From CAVQHY01 sp963712465 (lineage in GTDB: Bacteria; Actinomycetota; Thermoleophilia; Gaiellales; Gaiellaceae): 64,000 nt of DNA. The translations under genes were made by a program, and so were the position numbers. This document shows positions 51,144 to 58,938 of the stretch, piece by piece (the stretch's first letter is position 1; every line of letters starts with the position of its first letter). The notes beneath the pieces were generated by a model. The model saw only the letters and a program-made list of their open reading frames with translations. It had not been told where the DNA came from and did not search any database. The stretch covers positions 62,001-126,000 of the forward strand of contig CAVQHY010000007.1 in the NCBI GenBank assembly GCA_963712465.1, in the 5' to 3' direction.

Positions 51144-52474
51144 GCTCCCTCCGCGGGACGGGGATCGTCATTGGTGCCGCCCTGCGAGACCGAGGCGCCC
51201 CGACTCTCGATCCGGAGCGGCTCCAGGCCCGGCGCGATGCCCGTGCCCGCCAGATGGTCCGCTACGCCTCCGAGACGGTGCCCCACTACCGGGAGCTCTT
51301 CACGCGCGAGGGCATCGACCCGCGCGAGATCGCAGGAGCCCAGGATCTCCAGCGCCTCCCGATCATCGAGAAGGAGGAGCTCCGAGCCGACCCGGAACGC
51401 TTTCGCTCGACCTCCGCCGACGCCGCCGACGCGCTCGCGTTCGAGTCCATGGGCACCTCGGGCGTCCCCGTGACCATCTACCACGATCGGCGGTCGCTGC
51501 TCGAGAACATTGCCTACGCCGAGCGCGAGCGCGCGGTCGTGTCGCGCCTCGCCGGCAAGAGCGTTCGCGCCGTCTACCTGCACGTGGCGACTCCGACCGG
51601 TATGGGGCGGCGCACGCAAGCCTTCTACCGCGCAGCCGCATATCTGCCGGTGCGCCCGCGCCGGGTGCGGGTTTCGTTGTACGAGCCGATCGACCGTCTC
51701 GGGGAGGCGATCGACCGCATTCGCCCGGACGTCGTCCGAGGCTGGGGCACGCATCTCGAGCTCCTCTTCAGAGCGCTGCTCGAGCGCGGATATCGCGGGC
51801 ATCTCCCCCGCGTCGTCAGCTACGCGAGCGAGGGGATGTCTCCGGAGGGAAAGCTGTTTTTCGAGCTGGAGCTCGGCCTTCCGGTCGTGTCGAGCTACGC
51901 GGCCGTCGAGAGCTTCAGGATCGCGTTCACGTGCGAGGAACGGCGCGACTTCCACGTCCACGACGATCTCTGCCACGTCCGCCTCGTCGGCCCCGACGGC
52001 CGCGACGTCCCGTCCGGCTCGGAGGGCGAGGTCGTGATCTCGAACTTGATCAACAGGGGGACCGTGCTCCTGAACTATCGCCTGGGCGACCTCGCCTCGG
52101 TGGCGGGCCCGTGCCTGTGCGGGCGAACGTTGCCGCTACTGTCGGGCGTGCGAGGCCGCACGTCGGAGCTCGTCACGCTTCCCGACGGCACCCTCATCCA
52201 CCCCGTCGCCGTCTGGGAGGTCATGCGCGGGCGACCCGGTCTCGTTCGCTACCAGCTCGTGCAGCTCGGACCGGCTCGGTTCACGCTCAAGCTCGTGACC
52301 TCGGATCGGGAGACGTACGAGCACCATGCCGCCGGCGCCGCCGTGGACATGTCGAGGTTTCTCCGCGGAGCGACCGTCGAGCCGGAGTTCGTCCCACTCG
52401 CTGAGGCGGGCACGGTCGGGAAGTTCACACGCGTCGTCGCCCTGAAGCCCGGCGGCGGCTACACACCGCGTTGA
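51137..52474 (+). CDS. Phenylacetate-CoA ligase-like (PaaK/CapK) adenylate-forming enzyme
   Basis: A 445-residue ANL-like enzyme of the PaaK/CapK type. It begins with the helical region MVRYASETVPHYRELFTREG and LPIIEKEELRADPERFRS typical of the family. The phosphate loop is FESMGTSGVPVTIYHD; the adenylate motif is SYASEGMSPEGKLFFELELG and SSYAAVESFRIAFTCE; then EGEVVISNLINRGTVLLNYR and GDLASVAGPCLCGRTLPLLS with the paired cysteines seen in PaaK proteins, and RGRTSELVTLPDG at the hinge. The start is GTG at 51137, overlapping the methyltransferase stop by seven bases. It is the last gene of the ABC importer-linked operon. The activated acid is unknown. Confidence 0.85.
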   Translation: MLSSLRGTGIVIGAALRDRGAPTLDPERLQARRDARARQMVRYASETVPHYRELFTREGIDPREIAGAQDLQRLPIIEKEELRADPERFRSTSADAADALAFESMGTSGVPVTIYHDRRSLLENIAYAERERAVVSRLAGKSVRAVYLHVATPTGMGRRTQAFYRAAAYLPVRPRRVRVSLYEPIDRLGEAIDRIRPDVVRGWGTHLELLFRALLERGYRGHLPRVVSYASEGMSPEGKLFFELELGLPVVSSYAAVESFRIAFTCEERRDFHVHDDLCHVRLVGPDGRDVPSGSEGEVVISNLINRGTVLLNYRLGDLASVAGPCLCGRTLPLLSGVRGRTSELVTLPDGTLIHPVAVWEVMRGRPGLVRYQLVQLGPARFTLKLVTSDRETYEHHAAGAAVDMSRFLRGATVEPEFVPLAEAGTVGKFTRVVALKPGGGYTPR

Positions 52475-52496
52475 CCCCCGGCGCCGCCGACGGCGC

Positions 52497-53474
52497 TCAG
52501 CCGAGCCCCGCGAGAACGGCGTCGCCGAACGCTCGCGTGGACGCCGTCCCGCCCAGGTCCGCGGTCGGCTGCTCACGGAGGGCACGGTCGACGGCATCCT
52601 CGAGCCGCGCGGCCTCCGCGGGCCTGTCGAGGCCGTGCGTGAGCATCAGCGCGGTCGAGCGCAGCATCGCCGCAGGGTTCGCGATTCCCTTCCCCGCGAT
52701 GTCCGGAGCCGAGCCGTGCACCGGCTCGAAGAGCCCCGGGCCGCGGTCGCCGAGGCTCGCCGAGCCCGCAAGGCCAAGGCCGCCGGCAACCGCGGCGGCC
52801 TCGTCCGAGAGGATGTCGCCGAACATGTTCTCGGTCACGACGACGTCGAACCGCTGGGGCGCCTCGACGAGCTGCATGGCGGCGTTGTCGACGAGCATGT
52901 GCTCGAGCTCGACGTCTGCGTAGTCGTCCGCCATGCCCGACACCACCTTGCGCCACATGCGTGAGGTCTCGAGGACGTTCGCCTTGTCCACGGACGTGAG
53001 CCTTCCTCTGCGGCCGCGGGCGAGCTCGAATGCGCGGCGGCCGATCCGCTCGACCTGGTGCGGGTGGTACTCGCACGTGTCGAAGACGGTGCCGTCGGCT
53101 CGTGTCCCGCTCGCGCCGAAGTAGATCCCGCCCACGAGCTCGCGGACGATCAGCAGGTCGACGTCCCCCCGCCGCGAGGGGCGCAGGTTCGCGTAGACGT
53201 CGAGCTCCGCCCGGAGCCGGAGCAGCCCCTGCTCGGGGCGGATGTCCGCGGCGTCGTAGTCCGGGGCGCCAATCGGCCCCTTGAGCACGGCATCCGCCGC
53301 GCGGCACGCCTCGAGCGTCTCCTCTGGGAGCGGCGTCCCGTGCGTGCGGATGGCCGCCGCCCCGAACGGCGCCTCGACGAGCGCAAGCTCGGGCGCGAGG
53401 ACGCCCAGGACGCGCCTCGCCTCCTCAGCGATCTCCGGGCCGATGCAGTCGCCCGGCAGCAGGACGACGGTCAG
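52497..53474 (-). CDS. leuB: 3-isopropylmalate dehydrogenase
   Basis: A 325-residue NAD-dependent beta-decarboxylating dehydrogenase. Signatures are TVVLLPGDCIGPEIAEEARR (the family usually has GDGIGPE), RPEQGLLRLRAELDVYANLR, RELVGGIYFGASG, DKANVLETSRMWRKVV, MLVDNAAMQLVEAP, TENMFGDILSDEAAAVAGGL and the NAD loop GLFEPVHGSAPDIAGKGIAN. It completes the third leucine step. No ATG, GTG or TTG lies at the expected N-terminus; a CTG at 53474, overlapping the upstream TGA as CTGA, is the best start. Its place after an amidohydrolase gene is unusual; a role on another 2-hydroxy or 3-hydroxy acid cannot be excluded. Confidence 0.88.
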   Translation of the reverse strand: MTVVLLPGDCIGPEIAEEARRVLGVLAPELALVEAPFGAAAIRTHGTPLPEETLEACRAADAVLKGPIGAPDYDAADIRPEQGLLRLRAELDVYANLRPSRRGDVDLLIVRELVGGIYFGASGTRADGTVFDTCEYHPHQVERIGRRAFELARGRRGRLTSVDKANVLETSRMWRKVVSGMADDYADVELEHMLVDNAAMQLVEAPQRFDVVVTENMFGDILSDEAAAVAGGLGLAGSASLGDRGPGLFEPVHGSAPDIAGKGIANPAAMLRSTALMLTHGLDRPAEAARLEDAVDRALREQPTADLGGTASTRAFGDAVLAGLG

Positions 53475-54124
53475 ACCGACGCTCCAACCCTCCCCGGCAC
53501 GCTCTCGACGTAGGCGATTGCCTCGTCGACGCCGACCACGTCCGCGTACTTCGCCTGGATGTCGAAGAGGTTTGCCTCGTGCGGGGCCCGGGCCCGGTCC
53601 CCCACGCACTCACGCGGGACGATCGCCGGAAAGCCGTTCTGGAGCAGGTCGATCGCCGTCGCGCGGACGCAGCCGCTCGTCGTCGCCCCGCAGAGAACGA
53701 CCGTGTCCACCCCGGCGTTGACGAGGATCGCGACGAGGTTGGTGCCGAAGAAGGCCGAGGCGCCCTTCTTGACGAGGACGGGCTCGTCGTCGCGCCGGCC
53801 GAGGCGCGGGTCGATCTCCACCCAGCGCCCCCCGAGCTCGAGGTCGGCGAGCGCGGGCAGCTTCTGGAGCCACAGCGAGCCGTCCCCCCCGCCCGGCGCG
53901 AAGCCGATCGTCGTGAACACGACCGGCACGCCTCTGGCGCGCGCAGCGTCGAGGAGACGTCGGGTCGCATCGACCTCGGCCGTCATCTCGGCACCGAGCC
54001 GGCTCTCGGGATCGGTGAAGCCGCAGGAGAAGTCGACGACGAGCACGGCCGGCTTCGACCCCAGGAGGAACTCACGCCCGAGCTCCGCCCTCGCGTAGGC
54101 CTCTCTGGCGGCGTCGTCGCTCAT
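53471..54124 (-). CDS. Isochorismatase-fold cysteine amidohydrolase
   Basis: A 217-residue cysteine hydrolase of the isochorismatase/N-carbamoylsarcosine amidohydrolase family. The expected triad is visible: D31 (AVLVVDFSCGF), K119 (VLVKKGASAFFGT) and C152 (CGATTSGCVRATAID). The family includes N-carbamoyl amino acid amidohydrolases, and the hydantoinase gene just upstream would supply N-carbamoyl compounds, so hydrolysis of an N-carbamoyl product to free amino acid, CO2 and ammonia is a good inference. The start is the ATG at 54124; the frame remains open to 54340 without similarity. The stop overlaps the leuB start. Confidence 0.88.
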   Translation of the reverse strand: MSDDAAREAYARAELGREFLLGSKPAVLVVDFSCGFTDPESRLGAEMTAEVDATRRLLDAARARGVPVVFTTIGFAPGGGDGSLWLQKLPALADLELGGRWVEIDPRLGRRDDEPVLVKKGASAFFGTNLVAILVNAGVDTVVLCGATTSGCVRATAIDLLQNGFPAIVPRECVGDRARAPHEANLFDIQAKYADVVGVDEAIAYVESVPGRVGASV

Positions 54125-54209
54125 CGTGTTTCTACCGTCTTGGCACAACCCGTCACAGATCTGTGCGTATTCGAGCGATACGCTGAAGGCGGGTGGTGGG
54201 TGGTCCACT

Positions 54210-54227
54210 CCCCACCCAAGGGTGGGG
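54210..54227. repeat. Palindrome CCCCACCC-AA-GGGTGGGG
   Basis: A perfect 8-base inverted repeat with a two-base spacer lies in the 133-base gap between the hydantoinase and amidohydrolase genes. It shares CCCACCC and GGGTGGG arms with the tandem palindromes at 2939-2967 in the other hydantoinase locus. On the minus-strand transcript it would be an RNA hairpin after the hydantoinase gene. Confidence 0.65.
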
Positions 54228-54257
54228 TCCGGGCGCTCGCTCGACCCGGATAAGCGG

Positions 54258-55670
54258 TCACGCGACCGCCCTCGCGTTGACGAGCTCCTCGCCGAAGCGC
54301 GCACGCTTGACGAACTGGCCCGCGCCGGGGTGCGCGACACACTCGTCGCCCTCGATGATCGTCTGCCCGCGCACGAGGACGACCTCAGGGGCTCCGGTCA
54401 CCTCCGTGCCCTCGAAGAGGTTGTAGTCGACGTTCGAGTGGTGCGTCTTCGCCGAGATCGTCAGCTTCTTGTCGGGATCCCAGACGACGATGTCGGCGTC
54501 GGAGCCGACCGCGATCGTCCCCTTCTTCGGATACAGGCCGAAGAACTTCGCCACATTCGCGGACACGAGCTCGACGAAGCGGTTGGGCGAGAAGCGCCCG
54601 GCGGAGACGCCGAACGTCCAGAGCATGTGCAGCCGGTTCTCGATCCCCGGGCCGCCGTTCGGGATCTTCGAGAAGTCGTCCTTGCCGAGTGTCTTCTGGC
54701 CGTCCCAGTTGAACGGGCAGTGGTCCGTTGAGACGACCGAGAGAACGTCCGTGGCGAGGGCGTGCCACAGGTGCTCCCAGTTCTCCTTCGGTCGTGGCGG
54801 CGGCGTGTACACGTACTTGCCGCCCTCGAAGTTCGGCTGATCGAGCTTCGACTCGTCGACGAACAGGTACTGCGTGCACGTCTCGCCCCACGCCTGCCAG
54901 TCGTCCGTGCGCGCGCGGGCGATCGGGTCGATCGCCTCCTTGCAGGAGACGTGGACGACGTACAGCGGCGCCCCGGCGACGCGCGCCAGCTGGATCGCGC
55001 GGTTCGTCGCCTCGCCCTCGGTGAGCGGCGGGCGCGTCCGCGCGTGCCAGATCGTGCCGAGGTTGCCCGCCGCGACCGCCTCCTTCACGAGGACGTCGAT
55101 CGCGTCGCCGTTCTCGGCGTGCACCATCACGAGCGCACCCGTATCGCGCGCAACCTGCATCGTCTTGAAGAGCGTCTCGTCGTCGACCATCACGGCGCCC
55201 TTGTAGGCCATGAAGAGCTTGTAGGACGTCACGCCCTCGTCCGGCATGGTCGCGAGCTCCTCGAGCGATCCGCCGGTGTGCAGATCGGTGATCGCCATGT
55301 GGGCGCCCACGTCGATCACCGGTTTCGCCCGCTCGACCTTGGCGTGCCAGTTGCCGAGCGCCTGCGCGAAGCTCTCGCCCGGATACTGGACGCAGAAGTC
55401 GACGAGCGACGTCGTACCGCCGAACGCTGCGGACACGGTGCCGGACGTGAAGTCGTCGCAAGTCGTCGTGCCCCCGAAGAACATCTCGATGTGCGTGTGC
55501 GGGTCGATCGCGCCGGGCATGACGATCTTTCCCGTCGCGTCGATCACCTTGTCGGCCGCCAGGTCCAGCGACTCGCCGATCAGCGTCACCGTCCCGTTCT
55601 CGGCGTAGATGTCGCCGACGTAGTCGTCGGCCGCAGTGACGATGCGGCCGCCCTTGATCAGAACGGACAT
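54258..55670 (-). CDS. hydA: Dihydropyrimidinase / D-hydantoinase
   Basis: A 470-residue amidohydrolase-superfamily enzyme that opens dihydropyrimidine or 5-substituted hydantoin rings to N-carbamoyl acids. The two-metal site is visible: H58 and H60 (IDPHTHIE), carboxylated lysine K157 (YKLFMAYKG), H184 (MVHAENG), H240 (VVHVSCKEA) and the aspartate in SVVSTDHCPF. The C-terminus DADIVVWDPDKKLTIS and SNVDYNLFEGTEVTG are typical. The start is the ATG at 55670 with GGGAG upstream; the open frame to 55778 is not conserved. It follows a polyamine-type ABC importer in one operon, suggesting uptake and use of a hydantoin or pyrimidine-derived compound. Confidence 0.94.
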   Translation of the reverse strand: MSVLIKGGRIVTAADDYVGDIYAENGTVTLIGESLDLAADKVIDATGKIVMPGAIDPHTHIEMFFGGTTTCDDFTSGTVSAAFGGTTSLVDFCVQYPGESFAQALGNWHAKVERAKPVIDVGAHMAITDLHTGGSLEELATMPDEGVTSYKLFMAYKGAVMVDDETLFKTMQVARDTGALVMVHAENGDAIDVLVKEAVAAGNLGTIWHARTRPPLTEGEATNRAIQLARVAGAPLYVVHVSCKEAIDPIARARTDDWQAWGETCTQYLFVDESKLDQPNFEGGKYVYTPPPRPKENWEHLWHALATDVLSVVSTDHCPFNWDGQKTLGKDDFSKIPNGGPGIENRLHMLWTFGVSAGRFSPNRFVELVSANVAKFFGLYPKKGTIAVGSDADIVVWDPDKKLTISAKTHHSNVDYNLFEGTEVTGAPEVVLVRGQTIIEGDECVAHPGAGQFVKRARFGEELVNARAVA

Positions 55671-55725
55671 CTCTGGACTCCCTTCTCTGCTCGAGCTATC
55701 TGTGTCGCCTTCATCAGGGTCTCGA

Positions 55726-56637
55726 CTAGCGCGCCCGCGCGCCGAGCTGACCCGCCTCGATTCCCTCGACCTGGCCAAGCTCCTCGCGCGCCTGCACCTC
55801 GGCCGCCACCCCGGCGCTGCGGCGGCGCAGCACGACGACCGCGACGATCAGGAAGATCCCGACGGTGATCAGCGAGACTGCGGTCGTCGCCGTGCCGAGC
55901 GCGTAGAGGTCCGGCTGGATGATCGAGCCGACCGTGAGGGCGAAGATCTGGATCGGGAGGGTGTTCTCGCCGGAGCCGAGAACGAGCGCCGTGCGGTCGT
56001 AGTCGTTCCAGGAGAGCGTGAAGCCGAACAGTAACGCACCGAAGATCCCGGTCCAGATCAGCGGCAGCGTCACCTCGCGAAACGTCGTACCGGCGCTCGC
56101 TCCGAGATCGCGCGCGGCCTCCTCGACCCGGACGTCGTAGCGGTTCCAGACCGCGACCATGACGAGGAACCCGAACGGCAGGCCCCAGATCACGTTCGTC
56201 CCGAGCGCGGTCTTCCAGATGTCCGGCTGGAGCCCCATCGTCTCCCAGAAGAGCGCGGTGCCGAGGCTGAGCAGGAAGCCGGGCGTCATCAGGCAGAGGA
56301 GGATCAGGTAGAAGAGGATGCCGTCGCCCCAGAAGCGCCGCCGGAACGCCATCGAGAGGGTGAGTGAGAGCACAGCCACGACCGCGCCGACGGCGAGGGC
56401 GAGGTAGAAGGAGCGCAGTCCCGTCTCCCGGATGTCGTCCGCGTGCGAGAGCGGGAGGGAATCGTCCCACAGCGCCCGCCACCAGTTGAGGCCGAGGCCC
56501 TCGACCGGAAACGTCAGGCCGCCGCGTGGCCCCTGGAACGAGAGCACCGCCATGACGATGATCGGCCCGTAGAGAAAGAGCAGGAAGAGCACGAAGTACG
56601 CGGCGAGCGCCCGCCTCGACCACTTGCCGCGCTCCAT
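55726..56637 (-). CDS. ABC importer permease, PotC-like
   Basis: A 303-residue permease with six helices, of the spermidine/putrescine PotC class. The N-terminus is WSRRALAAYFVLFLLFLYGP; the ATPase-contact EAA loop is RVEEAARDLGASAGTTFREV. The C-terminal 30 residues form an acidic cytoplasmic tail. The ATG at 56637 has GGAG nine bases upstream, but that site lies in one arm of the long inverted repeat at 56639-56802, so translation may depend on how the RNA folds. It is the second permease of the importer; hydantoinase follows. Confidence 0.9.
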   Translation of the reverse strand: MERGKWSRRALAAYFVLFLLFLYGPIIVMAVLSFQGPRGGLTFPVEGLGLNWWRALWDDSLPLSHADDIRETGLRSFYLALAVGAVVAVLSLTLSMAFRRRFWGDGILFYLILLCLMTPGFLLSLGTALFWETMGLQPDIWKTALGTNVIWGLPFGFLVMVAVWNRYDVRVEEAARDLGASAGTTFREVTLPLIWTGIFGALLFGFTLSWNDYDRTALVLGSGENTLPIQIFALTVGSIIQPDLYALGTATTAVSLITVGIFLIVAVVVLRRRSAGVAAEVQAREELGQVEGIEAGQLGARAR

Positions 56638-56638
56638 C

Positions 56639-56802
56639 AGTGGTCGCTCCGGGAAGTTCGGTGGTGATTGGCCGAGCGAGAACCGAGCAGCGCTAGGACG
56701 CAGGGAGCCCTCATACGTGAACGTATGGGGGCGACCGAGGACGACGCGATGCGAAGCGTTCGCAGCCGGCCAAGCGGTGCCGGATTTCCCGGAGCGACCA
56801 CT
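56639..56802. repeat. Long imperfect inverted repeat between two permease genes
   Basis: The 17 bases AGTGGTCGCTCCGGGAA (56639-56655) return inverted at 56786-56802, with further pairing inward (for example TGGCCG in both arms). At the centre lies a perfect hairpin, CATACGT-GA-ACGTATG (56712-56727). The 164-base element fills the gap between the potB-like stop and the potC-like start and does not look coding. It may be a MITE-like insertion or a regulatory RNA fold. Confidence 0.8.
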
Positions 56803-56805
56803 TAG

Positions 56806-57792
56806 CTAGAGGTCCTCGCGGAGGTTGGAGAACCGCAGCAGCACGAAGACCCCGAGCATCATCGCCAGGACGAGGAAGACCGCAGACGCCGCGGCGGTCG
56901 GGTAGAGGACGTTGTTCACCTGGTTCTGGATGATCGTCCCGACCGAGCCGACGGTATTGCCGCCGACGATCCGGTACGTGCCGTAGTCGCCCATCGAGAG
57001 GACGAACACGAAGATCGATCCGATCACGATCCCCGGGGCCGACTGCGGCAGGATCACCTCGCGGAAGGACTTGAACCAGTTGGCGCCCAGGTCCCGTGAT
57101 GCCTCCAGGGCGCTCCGGTCGACCTGGGCGAGCATGAAGAAGAGGGGCGTGACCATGAAGAGGATGTAGAGCTGGATCATCGCCAGCACGACGGAGAAGT
57201 TCGAGAAGCTGAGGATCGCGAGCGGCTCGTCGATCAGGCCGAGCCGCTCGAGCACCGTGTTGACAGCACCCTCCCGGCCCATCAGCGGATAGCGCCAGGC
57301 GACGGCGCGGATGATGTAGCTCGTCCAGAAGGGCGCCAGCGCGATGATGAAGAGCGCGACCTGGTTGCGCAGGTTCCGCACGGTGATCGCGAGGTAGTAC
57401 GCGACCGGGAACCCGAGCAGAAGGCACGCACCGACGACGATCAACGAGTTGAAGAAGCTCTGCCGAAGCTGGCTCCAGTAGACGGCGCTCGAGAACAGCT
57501 TGTCGTAGCTGTCGAGCGTCCAGGTCTTCTCGAACCCGCTCGACGTCTGCGTCCAGAAACTGACGAGGATGATGGTGACGACGGGGGCGACGAGGAAGAA
57601 CAGGAGCCAGAGCGTGCCCGGAGCGGCCCAGGCCGCGGTCACCCACCCCCTGCGGCGATCGACGCCCGCCTCGCCGAGCGCTCCCTCCGGCAGCGGCGCA
57701 GGCTCCTTCTCGACGAGCTCCTCGACCTCCTCGATCTCGGCGACGTCGAGACGCGGCATCGCCCGATCGTCAGGAGGCAAGGAGCTGGACAT
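56806..57792 (-). CDS. ABC importer permease, PotB-like
   Basis: A 328-residue permease with six helices after a 50-residue acidic N-terminal extension (ISEIEE-like run EIEEVEELVEKEPAPLPEGA). Helix 1 is APGTLWLLFFLVAPVVTIIL; the EAA loop is SALEASRDLGANWFKSFREV. It pairs with the PotC-like permease. The ATG at 57792 follows AAGGAGG closely and overlaps the ATPase gene by 23 bases; an internal ATG at 57759 is a weaker alternative. Confidence 0.9.
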   Translation of the reverse strand: MSSSLPPDDRAMPRLDVAEIEEVEELVEKEPAPLPEGALGEAGVDRRRGWVTAAWAAPGTLWLLFFLVAPVVTIILVSFWTQTSSGFEKTWTLDSYDKLFSSAVYWSQLRQSFFNSLIVVGACLLLGFPVAYYLAITVRNLRNQVALFIIALAPFWTSYIIRAVAWRYPLMGREGAVNTVLERLGLIDEPLAILSFSNFSVVLAMIQLYILFMVTPLFFMLAQVDRSALEASRDLGANWFKSFREVILPQSAPGIVIGSIFVFVLSMGDYGTYRIVGGNTVGSVGTIIQNQVNNVLYPTAAASAVFLVLAMMLGVFVLLRFSNLREDL

Positions 57793-58933
57793 CCTCCTCC
57801 TTCCAGGAGATCCGTACCGTCGTTCCCTCCTTGCCGCGGAAATCCGGATAGCGGTCGCCGGGGACCTTCGCGAGCATGCGCTCGCCGCCGACGGAGAGGT
57901 GGAGCTTCACGAGGTCGCCGAGGTACTCGACGAAGACGATCTCGGCGGTCGCCTGGTTGACGCCGTCCCCGCCGCCACCCCCCTCCTCGACGCTCGTCGC
58001 GGCGGCGCGGATCGACGCGGTCGCAGGCGAGCCCGTGGGCCGCTCCGCCCCCTGCGCCCGGAGACGGACTCTGATCGTCCCGTCGTCGATCGTCAGCCGG
58101 TCGCCGTCGCTTGCCGCGACCGTGCCCCGAACGAGGTTGTTGTCGCCCATGAACGCGGCGACGAGCTCCGTCGCGGGTCGGGTCGAGATCGTCAGCGGAT
58201 CGCCGATCTGCTGGATGCGGCCGTCGTTCATCACGACGATCCGGTCGGCCATGGAGAGGGACTCCTCCTGGTTGTGCGTCACGTGGATGAACGTGATCCC
58301 GAGCTGACGCTGGAGGTTGCGCAGCTCGACCCGCATGCGCAGTTGCAACAGCCGGTCGAGGTCGCCGAGCGGCTCGTCGAGCAGAAGCGCCTTCGGCTCG
58401 GTGACGAGCACGCGCGCGAGCGCGACGCGCTGCTGCTGCCCGCCCGACAGCGCGCGGGGCTTTCGGTCCGCGAGCTGGGTGAGACCCACCATCTCGAGGG
58501 ACTCGAACGCGCGCCGCCGGCGCTCTTCCTTCGAGACGCCGTGCATCTTCAGCCCGAACTCGACGTTGTCGACCACGCTCTTGTGCGGGAAGAGCGCGAA
58601 GTGCTGGAACACGGTCGTGGTCGGCCGCTTGTCGGGCGGGAGGCCGACGAGAGACTCCCCGTCCAGCAGGATCTCGCCGCTCGACGGCTCCTCGTGGCCC
58701 CCGATCATGCGCAGCGTCGTCGTCTTACCGCAGCCCGATGGGCCGAGGAGGACGACGTACTCCCCGTGCTCGATCGTCAGATTGATGTCGTCGACCGCGA
58801 CGACGCCCCCGGCGAACACCTTGGTCAGGTGGCGAAGCTCGAACCCCGCCCCGCCCGCGTGGGTGGAGGGGGCGGCGGCTGCCGCCCCCTCCATCTCAGT
58901 CGTGTCGTTTTGGTCGCCTGCCTGCTCCGCCAT
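57770..58933 (-). CDS. ABC importer ATP-binding protein, PotA-like
   Basis: A 387-residue ATPase. Walker A VLLGPSGCGKTTTLRMIG, Q-loop TTVFQHFALFPHKSV, signature ALSGGQQQRVALARVL, Walker B ALLLDEPLGDLDRLLQLRMR and H-loop FIHVTHNQEESLSMAD are all present; the D-loop and the N in HNQEE differ slightly from the usual LSNLD and HDQEE. A C-terminal TOBE domain carries an unusual glycine-rich insert (EEGGGGGDG near residue 325). The ATG at 58933 lies five bases after the binding-protein stop. The N-terminal 25 residues are Ala-rich and not conserved. Confidence 0.92.
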   Translation of the reverse strand: MAEQAGDQNDTTEMEGAAAAAPSTHAGGAGFELRHLTKVFAGGVVAVDDINLTIEHGEYVVLLGPSGCGKTTTLRMIGGHEEPSSGEILLDGESLVGLPPDKRPTTTVFQHFALFPHKSVVDNVEFGLKMHGVSKEERRRRAFESLEMVGLTQLADRKPRALSGGQQQRVALARVLVTEPKALLLDEPLGDLDRLLQLRMRVELRNLQRQLGITFIHVTHNQEESLSMADRIVVMNDGRIQQIGDPLTISTRPATELVAAFMGDNNLVRGTVAASDGDRLTIDDGTIRVRLRAQGAERPTGSPATASIRAAATSVEEGGGGGDGVNQATAEIVFVEYLGDLVKLHLSVGGERMLAKVPGDRYPDFRGKEGTTVRISWKEEDVQLLAS

Positions 58934-58938
58934 GGGGC

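Noticed and set aside
52481..52496. Terminator between the converging ligase and leuB genes
   Set aside because: Only a 5-bp stem (GCGCC/GGCGC) with no T-run; too weak to call.
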